A stretch of DNA of 7,107 bases from Actinomycetota bacterium (GTDB lineage: Bacteria; Actinomycetota; Acidimicrobiia; Acidimicrobiales; BP-101). Positions 1-5,733 of this stretch are shown here, piece by piece (the stretch's first letter is position 1; the number at the start of each line of letters is the position of its first letter). Location of the stretch: assembly GCA_030838265.1 (NCBI GenBank), contig JAUTXA010000228.1, positions 1 through 7,107 of the forward strand, written 5' to 3'. The position numbers and the translations under genes are program-made. The notes under the pieces were generated by a model. It did not search any database, was not told where the DNA came from, and saw only the letters and a program-made list of their open reading frames with translations.

Positions 1-1
1 G

Positions 2-946
2 GTCGTCGGCATCGACGACTATTCGAAGTACGGACGGGTTACCAAGTCCTACGACGACAACCCCTCGTACCACTTCGTCGAAGGCGATGCCCGTGATGTC
101 GACCTGCTCAGTGGGCTGCTCGAGGACTGCGACCACTTCGTGGCCGGCGCCGCCATGATCGGCGGGATCTCGTACTTCCACACCTACGCCTACGACCTGC
201 TGGCTACCAACGAGCGGATCATCGCGGCCTCGTGCGATGCCGCCATCCGGGCTCACCGGGCCGGCCGCCTCCAGAAGGTCACCTACCTCAGCTCGTCGAT
301 GGTCTTCGAGTCGACCGACCGCTGGCCGTCCGTCGAGGGCGACGAGCGACGCGTGCCCCCGCCGCTGTCGTCCTACGGGTTCCAGAAGCTGGCCGTCGAG
401 TACTTCGCCCGGGCCGCCTTCGACCAGTACGGCGTGCCTTTCACCATCGTGCGGCCCTTCAACTGCGTTGGTATCGGCGAGCGCCGGGCCCAGGGCGAGG
501 AGTCCATCCTCAGCGGCAACGTCAAGCTGGCCATGAGCCACGTCGTCCCCGACCTGGTGCAGAAGGTGGTCAAGGGTCAGGACCCGCTCCACATCCTCGG
601 TGACGGTAGCCAGGTGCGGCACTACACCTACGGCGGGGACCTGGCACGCGGCATCGCGGTGGCGGTCGAGCACCCCGAGGCCCGCAACGACGACTTCAAC
701 ATCTCGACCGACCAGGAGACGACGGTCCTCGAGCTGGCCGAGATGATCTGGCGCAAGGTGAAGGGCGACGGCGCCCCCTTCCGCTACGTGAGCGACGAAC
801 CCTTCGAGCACGACGTGCAGCGCCGCATCCCCTCGACCGAGAAGGCCAAGCGGATACTCGGGTTCGAGGCCACCACTGGCCTCGACGAGATGCTCGACGA
901 GGTCATCCCCTGGATCATCAAAGCCATCGACGAAGGCGCGATCTAG
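2..946 (+). CDS. NAD-dependent epimerase/dehydratase (extended SDR), 5'-truncated
   Basis: Open frame from the left edge to a TAG stop at 944-946, giving 314 visible residues. The first visible residues, VVGIDDYSKYG, match the end of the second Rossmann strand, where the acidic residue binds the NAD ribose. The GxxGxxG dinucleotide loop, about 25-35 residues, therefore lies outside the window. A GTG at 140 is inside the fold and is not the start. Catalytic features of extended SDRs are visible: the serine-rich strand end TYLSSSMVF (Ser97-99 of the visible part) and the YxxxK pair in SYGFQKLA (Tyr125, Lys129). The substrate-domain stretch VRPFNCVGIGE and a late ILGDGSQVRHYTYGGDLA stretch are also typical. 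Family members epimerise, dehydrate or decarboxylate nucleotide sugars in the cytoplasm; the exact substrate cannot be read here. The neighbouring glycosyltransferase genes suggest glycan precursor supply, which is inference. The gene is convergent with the GT-C gene and shares stop-codon bases with it. Confidence 0.93.
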   Translation, partial: VVGIDDYSKYGRVTKSYDDNPSYHFVEGDARDVDLLSGLLEDCDHFVAGAAMIGGISYFHTYAYDLLATNERIIAASCDAAIRAHRAGRLQKVTYLSSSMVFESTDRWPSVEGDERRVPPPLSSYGFQKLAVEYFARAAFDQYGVPFTIVRPFNCVGIGERRAQGEESILSGNVKLAMSHVVPDLVQKVVKGQDPLHILGDGSQVRHYTYGGDLARGIAVAVEHPEARNDDFNISTDQETTVLELAEMIWRKVKGDGAPFRYVSDEPFEHDVQRRIPSTEKAKRILGFEATTGLDEMLDEVIPWIIKAIDEGAI

Positions 947-2907
947 CCGGCCAGCCGCCAGATGGTGATGTCGATGTGGACGTGGGTGGCGTGGCGGGGC
1001 ACGTGGTCGTCGGCCTCGTCGAAGCGAGGCAGGTCGACGACGAAGGACTTGGCCTTGGTGAGACCGGCGCCAGCCATCGTGGTGGGAAGGGCGTCGCCCC
1101 GTCCGACATAGAAGACGGGGTGACCCGGGAAGGCTGACCGGAAGCGAATGAGAGTGGCGGCCGTCGCCGTGGGGTCGTCGTAGGTGCTCACCTGGCCGCC
1201 GATGAGGGCGACGGGGCCGGCCAGCAGATACGACGGGTCGTAGATGTCGTTGAGCTCGGGGTACTGCCATACGAACACGCCCGGGCCCGAGCCCGCCAAG
1301 GTCGATATCGAACGCACCAGGTCGAGGGAGTGGGCGTACTCACGGTGGTGCCGAAGGGGGCCGGCTTGGACCAGTGAGTACACGACGACGAACGCGGCGG
1401 CGGCCCCCGCCGCGGCCCGCAGGCCCCGCCGGTTGGCGAGGGTGAGGCCATGGGCCAGGGCGATGGCGATGAGCATCACGACGACGGCCACGCTGAAGGG
1501 GATGAACCGGCGCGTCCACCACATCAAGCGACTCGAGATGCGGGCGTCGTAGATATAGAGCGGTGTCACCAATAGACCGGGGCCGAGCAGCAGCCAGAGC
1601 AGGCCGCGTCGCATCCGGAGAGCGGCCACCGCCAGCCCCAACCAGGCCAAGACGATGCCGACCGGTGAGAAGAACCAGACGAGGCGCAGCATGTTGTGCT
1701 CGTCCCAACTTCGGGCCCGTCCCGATCGCAGCCCGGCCATGGTGGCGTTGCCCACGACGGCGGGGCGGAGGAGAGCGGCGATGAGGCCGAGGCCGGCGAG
1801 GGTCACAACCACGAGGGCGGCTCGGCGCTGGCCTCTTGGATCGGTGAACCATGCCCTGGCCTCGAGCCGCGGCATCAGCCACCGGCGCGCCAGCCACCCA
1901 CCGACCAACAGGGCGGCGACGGCCGCCACCATCTCTGGTGAGGAAGGCACGCCGTTGGCCCGGCTGTAGCGGTGGTGGATGACGTCGGCCTCGACGAAGG
2001 CGTGCAGGGTCGGGGGGACGAAGGCGGCGGCGAACCACCACGCCCGGCGATCCCAGCGTCCGCCCGCCAGCAGGGCGCCTCCGGCCGCGGCCACCAGCAG
2101 GACGACGAGAAAGCCGTCGGGGCGGTCGACGAAGACGAGGCCGGCCAGCAGGCCGCTGACCGCCGCGGCGAGGGGCCAGTCGCACATGATCGTGACCAGC
2201 GCGGTGAACAGCGACCCGAGGACGAGCAGCTGGGCGATGGCTTCGGTTGCCGGGAACTTGGCGTTCCAGATCTGCATCATGTTGACGGCCAACAGGAGCC
2301 CGGCGAGTTCGCCGGCGGCGGCGGCCATGGCCGGCGAGGCCACCGTCGACAGAGCGCGGCGCAAGGCCAAGGCGACCACGAGGACGGAGAGGATCCCGAG
2401 CAGCGGGTTCACGTTGAACAGGCCCCGTTGCCCTCCGACGTCGTTGGCCGTGGCGAGGGTGGCGGGGTAGAGGTCGAAGAACTGGGTGGTGACGCGATCG
2501 GGATGATGCTCAGCCACCCACACCCCGGGGTAGAGGGTGGGCGGGTCGGCGATGAGATCGGTGTGGGGGAGGTGGCGGGCGAGGACGGGATCGGGGATGG
2601 CGTAGGAGCCGGTGCGGCTGATGGCGAAGGCGTGCTCGACGTAGACCCCGGGATCCTTGTCACCCACGGCGTAGGGGAAGCCGGGGAGGAACAGGGCGGC
2701 ACCGACGGCGACGAGGCCGGCCAGGGCCGCCAGCTCGCGGCCGTCCACGGTCAGCGGCGGCACTCCCCACCGGCGGAGGGCCACACCGGTGGCGGCGACG
2801 ACGACGGCCGTCAGCAGGGCCACGTCAGCCAGGCTGTGGGCCCCGAGATGAGCCAGGAGCACCGAGGCCCATGCCACGGTGGCGGCCAGCAGCACGAGGG
2901 CGCCCAC
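943..2907 (-). CDS. Multi-spanning membrane protein, probable GT-C fold glycosyltransferase
   Basis: About 654 residues with roughly 13 hydrophobic segments spread from the N-terminus to about residue 520, then a soluble tail of about 130 residues. After the third segment comes a loop with GDKDPGVYVEHAF (Asp83, Asp85). An acidic loop early in the protein followed by many helices is the layout of GT-C enzymes, which take sugar from polyprenyl-phosphate donors on the outer membrane face; the acidic residues there are usually catalytic or metal-binding. I cannot assign a named family or substrate. The start is uncertain. The second of two tandem GTG codons (2907) has a GGAGG motif five bases upstream; GTG at 2910 is too close to it. 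A CTG at 2970 would overlap the upstream GT2 stop as CTGA. The frame stays open far upstream, but that part is arginine/proline-rich shadow of the GT2 gene. It is almost certainly co-transcribed with the GT2 gene, which suggests the two act on the same lipid-linked sugar (inference). Confidence 0.82.
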   Translation of the reverse strand: MGALVLLAATVAWASVLLAHLGAHSLADVALLTAVVVAATGVALRRWGVPPLTVDGRELAALAGLVAVGAALFLPGFPYAVGDKDPGVYVEHAFAISRTGSYAIPDPVLARHLPHTDLIADPPTLYPGVWVAEHHPDRVTTQFFDLYPATLATANDVGGQRGLFNVNPLLGILSVLVVALALRRALSTVASPAMAAAAGELAGLLLAVNMMQIWNAKFPATEAIAQLLVLGSLFTALVTIMCDWPLAAAVSGLLAGLVFVDRPDGFLVVLLVAAAGGALLAGGRWDRRAWWFAAAFVPPTLHAFVEADVIHHRYSRANGVPSSPEMVAAVAALLVGGWLARRWLMPRLEARAWFTDPRGQRRAALVVVTLAGLGLIAALLRPAVVGNATMAGLRSGRARSWDEHNMLRLVWFFSPVGIVLAWLGLAVAALRMRRGLLWLLLGPGLLVTPLYIYDARISSRLMWWTRRFIPFSVAVVVMLIAIALAHGLTLANRRGLRAAAGAAAAFVVVYSLVQAGPLRHHREYAHSLDLVRSISTLAGSGPGVFVWQYPELNDIYDPSYLLAGPVALIGGQVSTYDDPTATAATLIRFRSAFPGHPVFYVGRGDALPTTMAGAGLTKAKSFVVDLPRFDEADDHVPRHATHVHIDITIWRLAG

Positions 2908-2912
2908 CACCG

Positions 2913-2917
2913 CCTCC
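2913..2917 (-). promoter_or_regulatory. Shine-Dalgarno site deciding the GT-C gene start
   Basis: On the minus strand GGAGG is followed by CG and two tandem GTG codons. Spacing is two bases to the first GTG (2910) and five to the second (2907), so the second is favoured. The initiation site lies just after the GT2 stop, so translational coupling is also possible. Confidence 0.5.
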
Positions 2918-2966
2918 CCCGCGCTGAGGCTCGACCGCCCGGCGAGGGCGGCCCGATCGACGTCGC

Positions 2967-3899
2967 TCAGAGCCCCTCCGCGGAGGCCGGGTCGACCTGC
3001 TGGCGGGGTTTGGTGGCTCGCACGATGAGATCGGCCAGCAGGCCGATGGCGATGACCTGGAAGGCGGCGAAGAGGACGAGCAAGGTGTCGACCGCCACCC
3101 GGAAGGGATGGCTGATGAGGTCGTAGCCCAGCTTGCCCATCCCGAGCGCGGCCAGCAGCAAGCCGAGGGGCAGGAAGATCCGCAGCGGGTTGTACGACAG
3201 CACCAGCCGCACGACCTGGATCAGGTAGCGCTGGGTGTCGGCCCGCCAGTGGAACTTCGACCGGCCGGCCCGGGGCAGGTACTCGATGGGGACGTACTTG
3301 ACCGAGTAGCCGTTGGCCAAGAACGCCATGGTGATGGTGGTGACGCAGGAGAAGCCGGCGGGCAGCATCTGGAGGTACTGGAGGGCGACATCGCGCCGGA
3401 AGGCCCGGAAGCCTGAGTTCAGGTCGGGGATGGGCTTCTCGGCGAGGAAGCTGGCCAGCTTGCGGATCGACCACTTGGCCGGCACGCGCAGGGCCTTGCT
3501 CGTGCCCTGCTCCGAGGTGCGTGCACCCACCACCTGGTCGTAGCCGTCGAGCTCCTTGACCAGGGCGGGGATCTGGTCGTTGGGGTACGTCATGTCGACG
3601 TCGGTCCACACCACGACCCGGCCGCGTGCTGCGTTGGTGCCGGCCCGCCGGGCCGAGCCCGAGCCGCGGTTGTCGCCGAAGCGGATGAGGCGGATCCCGT
3701 CGATGCCCTTGAGCACCTCGCTGCTGCCGTCGGTCGAGCCGTCGTCGACCACGATGATCTCGAACGAGTACGGCGAAGCCGCCATCGTGCTCCGGACCCG
3801 CTCGATCTCGTCGACCAGATGGCCGCGCTCGTTGAACACGGGCAGCACGATGCTCACGTCGAGCTCAGGGGCGCCGGCGCCGGCGTCGGGTCCGTCCAC
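2967..3899 (-). CDS. Family 2 glycosyltransferase, polyprenyl-phosphate sugar transferase type, with two C-terminal TM helices
   Basis: A 310-residue protein from GTG at 3899 to TGA at 2967-2969. The GT-A fold is clear: N-terminal VSIVLPVFNE (residues 15-24), nucleotide-binding VVDDGSTDGS (50-59), the DxD-type metal site TDVDM (Asp100, Asp102), the acceptor-region motif DLNSGFRAF (159-167) and GRSKFHW (212-218). Two hydrophobic segments follow, about 241-262 and 269-292, ending in a basic tail. This layout resembles the DPM1/GtrB/ArnC group, which transfers a sugar from a nucleotide donor to dolichyl or undecaprenyl phosphate on the cytoplasmic side. Sugar and lipid are not identifiable. The frame is open up to 4016, but the extra 39 residues are low-complexity, lack homology features and would run into the divergent mutase gene. 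GTG at 3899 sits just before the conserved fold and just after a TACACT element. The GT-C gene follows directly, implying an operon of donor synthesis plus donor use. Confidence 0.93.
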   Translation of the reverse strand: MDGPDAGAGAPELDVSIVLPVFNERGHLVDEIERVRSTMAASPYSFEIIVVDDGSTDGSSEVLKGIDGIRLIRFGDNRGSGSARRAGTNAARGRVVVWTDVDMTYPNDQIPALVKELDGYDQVVGARTSEQGTSKALRVPAKWSIRKLASFLAEKPIPDLNSGFRAFRRDVALQYLQMLPAGFSCVTTITMAFLANGYSVKYVPIEYLPRAGRSKFHWRADTQRYLIQVVRLVLSYNPLRIFLPLGLLLAALGMGKLGYDLISHPFRVAVDTLLVLFAAFQVIAIGLLADLIVRATKPRQQVDPASAEGL

Positions 3900-3908
3900 G
3901 GCACAGGC

Positions 3909-3914
3909 AGTGTA
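3909..3914 (-). promoter_or_regulatory. Candidate -10 element (TACACT) for the GT2/GT-C operon
   Basis: Minus-strand TACACT fits the actinobacterial -10 pattern TAnnnT and lies nine bases before GTG at 3899, so transcription could begin at or within a few bases of the start codon. No Shine-Dalgarno sits at usable distance (the nearest GGAGG is about 22 bases upstream of the GTG), which supports leaderless initiation. I see no convincing -35 box at 16-18 bp spacing. Confidence 0.4.
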
Positions 3915-3981
3915 GTGGCGCCCTCCCGTGCGACTCTGGGAGCGGCGAGCCCTGGCCTGGGTGGATCCGGGCGCTGGGCCA

Positions 3982-3987
3982 TAACCT
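3982..3987 (+). promoter_or_regulatory. Candidate -10 element (TAACCT) for the mutase gene
   Basis: TAACCT fits TAnnnT and is separated from ATG at 3994 by exactly six bases (GAGGCC), the usual distance from a -10 box to the transcription start. The GAGG within those six bases is only two bases from the ATG, too close for a normal ribosome binding site, so a leaderless mRNA starting at the ATG is the simpler reading. No good -35 match is seen. Confidence 0.45.
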
Positions 3988-3993
3988 GAGGCC

Positions 3994-5577
3994 ATGGCCA
4001 GCGACGAGCGCCGCACCGACTCGGGTATCGAGATCCGTCCTCGTTACGGCCCCGACGACCTCGAAGGCTGGGACTACGACACCCAGCTCGGCGACCCAGG
4101 CCGCCCGCCCTACACACGCGGCGTCTACCCGAGCATGTACCGGGGCCGCCTCTGGACGATGCGCCAGTACGCCGGTTTCGGGACGGCCGAGGCCACCAAC
4201 GAGCGCTGGAAGCTGCTGCTGGCCAACGGCTCGACCGGCCTCTCGTGCGCCTTCGACCTGCCGACCCAGATGGGCTACGACTCCGACCATCCGCGGGCCG
4301 AGGGTGAGGTCGGCAAGGTGGGCGTGGCCATCGACTCGGTCGAGGACATGAAGCTCCTGCTCGACGGCCTGCCCCTCGACCAGGTGACGACGTCGATGAC
4401 CATCAACGCCACCGCCTCGATCCTCTTGCTCCTGTACGAGCTGGTGGCCGAAGAGCAGGGCGTCGCCCCCGAGAAGCTGGGCGGCACCATCCAGAACGAC
4501 ATCCTGAAGGAGTACGTGGCTCGGGGGACCTACGTGTACCCGCCCCGTCCCTCGATGCGGATCATCACCGACATCTTCGCCTACTGCCAAGAGCGGCTGC
4601 CGTCGTGGAACACCATCTCGATCTCCGGCTACCACATCAGGGAGGCGGGCTCGACGGCGGTGCAGGAGATCGCCTTCACCCTGGCCAACGGCATCGCCTA
4701 CGTCGAGGCGGCCATGGCGGCGGGGCTCGACGTCGACGAGTTCGCCCCCCGGCTGTCGTTCTTCTGGAATGCCCACAACAACTTCTTCGAGGAGGTCGCC
4801 AAGTTTCGGGCCGCCCGCCGCATGTGGCACCGCATCATGACCGAGCGCTTCCACGCCCAAGACGAGAAGTCGAAGCTGCTGCGCTTCCACACCCAGACCG
4901 GCGGGTCGACCCTCACCGCTCAGCAGCCCGAGAACAACATCATGCGGGTGACCCTGCAGGCCCTCGCCGCCGTGATGGGCGGCACGCAGTCGCTCCACAC
5001 CAACGGCTTCGACGAGGCCCTCGGCCTGCCCACCGCCAAGGCCGCGACCCTGGCCCTGCGCACCCAGCAGGTCATCGGCTACGAGTCGGGCGTGGCCGAC
5101 ACCACCGATCCGATGGCCGGGTCGTACTTCGTCGAGTCCCTCACCGACGAGGTCGAGGCCGCGGCGTGGGACTACATCGAGAAGATCGACGGCATGGGCG
5201 GATCGGTCGCCGCCATCGAGGCCGGCTATCTGCAGGACGAGATCGAGGCCGCGGCCTACGCCTACACCAAAGCCATCGACGACGGCGAGAAGGTCATCGT
5301 CGGGGTGAACAAATTTGCCTCCGCCGATGCGCAGCCCGCCGAGGTCTTCCCCATCGACCCCGAGCTCCAGCGGCAGCAAGCTGACCGGGTCAAGGCCCTG
5401 AAGGCGTCTCGCGACCAGCCCGCCGTCGACGCCCGCCTGGCCGACGTGGCCGCCGCGGCGCGGGGAACGCAGAACCTGATGCCCCCGATGAAGGAAGCCC
5501 TGCGGGTCAAGGCAACCCTTGGTGAGGTCAGCGACGTCCTGCGCGCCGAGTTCGGCGTCTACCAGCCCAGCCGGTAG
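3994..5577 (+). CDS. Methylmalonyl-CoA mutase-type acyl-CoA mutase, large (catalytic) subunit without B12 domain
   Basis: A 527-residue protein, ATG at 3994 to TAG at 5575-5577. It is the (beta/alpha)8 substrate domain of adenosylcobalamin-dependent acyl-CoA mutases, which interconvert (R)-methylmalonyl-CoA and succinyl-CoA or related isomers. Recognisable blocks are LWTMRQYAGF, CAFDLPTQMGYDSDHP, GTIQNDILKEY, TISISGYH, FAPRLSFFW and GTQSLHTNGFDEALGLPT. With a constant offset of 30 from Propionibacterium MutB numbering, Tyr59, Arg52, Arg177 and His214 match Tyr89, Arg82, Arg207 and His244. The Tyr89/Arg207 pair is associated with binding the methylmalonyl carboxylate, and isobutyryl-type mutases are known to differ there, so methylmalonyl-CoA is the likeliest substrate. 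MutB Thr77 is Ser47 here. The protein ends soon after the barrel and lacks the C-terminal DxHxxG cobalamin-binding domain, so it needs a separate small subunit. No such subunit, MeaB-type GTPase or epimerase lies nearby. Confidence 0.95.
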   Translation: MASDERRTDSGIEIRPRYGPDDLEGWDYDTQLGDPGRPPYTRGVYPSMYRGRLWTMRQYAGFGTAEATNERWKLLLANGSTGLSCAFDLPTQMGYDSDHPRAEGEVGKVGVAIDSVEDMKLLLDGLPLDQVTTSMTINATASILLLLYELVAEEQGVAPEKLGGTIQNDILKEYVARGTYVYPPRPSMRIITDIFAYCQERLPSWNTISISGYHIREAGSTAVQEIAFTLANGIAYVEAAMAAGLDVDEFAPRLSFFWNAHNNFFEEVAKFRAARRMWHRIMTERFHAQDEKSKLLRFHTQTGGSTLTAQQPENNIMRVTLQALAAVMGGTQSLHTNGFDEALGLPTAKAATLALRTQQVIGYESGVADTTDPMAGSYFVESLTDEVEAAAWDYIEKIDGMGGSVAAIEAGYLQDEIEAAAYAYTKAIDDGEKVIVGVNKFASADAQPAEVFPIDPELQRQQADRVKALKASRDQPAVDARLADVAAAARGTQNLMPPMKEALRVKATLGEVSDVLRAEFGVYQPSR

Positions 5578-5583
5578 GCCGGT

Positions 5584-5733
5584 TCAGCCCTCGCGGAGGG
5601 CGTCGCCGATCTCCTGGGCCGACGCGCCCGCCTCACGGAGCCGGCTCACGAGTTCCTTGAGCCGGTCCTGGAGGCGGTCGATCTCAGCCTTGGTCTGCTT
5701 GAGCTCGGCCAGGATCTCGGGGTCGAGCGGCAA
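5584..5733 (-). CDS. Small coiled-coil protein (49 aa), hypothetical
   Basis: TTG at 5733 to TGA at 5584-5586. The TTG follows immediately, and in the same frame, the TAA stop of the S8 peptidase gene (TAATTG), so translation could restart by coupling. The protein begins MPLDPEILAELKQTKAEI and is rich in Glu, Lys, Arg and Leu. Hydrophobic residues at 11, 18, 21, 25, 28 and 32 follow an a/d heptad pattern, giving a helix of about 30 residues. The end, LREAGASAQEIGDALREG, resembles the first helices of the helix-turn-helix seen in small actinobacterial proteins (REAGASWxEIGxALG), but the recognition helix is missing. Codon third positions are mostly G/C, as expected of a real gene. It ends six bases from the convergent mutase stop. 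It has no strong Shine-Dalgarno. It could be a short independent protein, a truncated HTH protein, or a readthrough extension of the peptidase. Confidence 0.55.
   Translation of the reverse strand: MPLDPEILAELKQTKAEIDRLQDRLKELVSRLREAGASAQEIGDALREG
5587..5601. terminator. Short GC hairpin between convergent genes (possible weak terminator)
   Basis: GCCCTC-GCG-GAGGGC forms a perfect six-base-pair stem with a three-base loop, starting ten bases after the mutase stop. It also codes for the ALREG end of the small minus-strand ORF. No T-run follows on either strand, so it is not a standard intrinsic terminator, though U-less hairpins are reported in actinobacteria. The repeat may simply reflect codon choice. 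Confidence 0.22.

Larger units (their letters stand above)
3900..3993. promoter_or_regulatory. Divergent intergenic region between GT2 and mutase genes
   Basis: This 94 bp gap between two divergently transcribed genes is the only real non-coding gap in the window. It must hold promoters for both directions. Each side has one TAnnnT hexamer at leaderless spacing. I found no clear operator palindrome or direct repeat between them. Confidence 0.6.

Noticed and set aside
1972..3126. Long plus-strand open frame (384 codons) antisense to the GT-C and GT2 genes
   Set aside because: Its product is a Gly/Glu/Asp/Gln-rich composition with no fold-like pattern, as expected from reading opposite a high-GC gene. 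The minus-strand products have clear membrane segments and motifs.
2971..3609. N-terminal extension of the GT-C reading frame up to 3609
   Set aside because: The extension is Arg/Pro/Gly-rich and lies entirely inside the GT2 gene in another frame. The hydrophobic protein begins only near 2907.
3870..3890. GGCGCC/GCCGGC tandem repeat as a regulatory or structural repeat
   Set aside because: It is coding sequence for the Ala/Gly/Asp-rich N-terminus of the GT2 protein, and short GC repeats of this kind are common in high-GC genomes.
3900..4016. N-terminal extension of the GT2 gene to ATG at 4016 or 3995
   Set aside because: The 39 extra residues show no GT2 features and the frame would overlap the divergent mutase start. 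The ATG at 3995 is just the complement of the palindromic GGCCATGGCC at the mutase start.
3865..5379. Long minus-strand open frame (504 codons) antisense to the mutase gene
   Set aside because: It mirrors the mutase codons, is rich in Val/Gly/Leu/Asp/His repeats without domains, and the plus strand encodes an unmistakable mutase.
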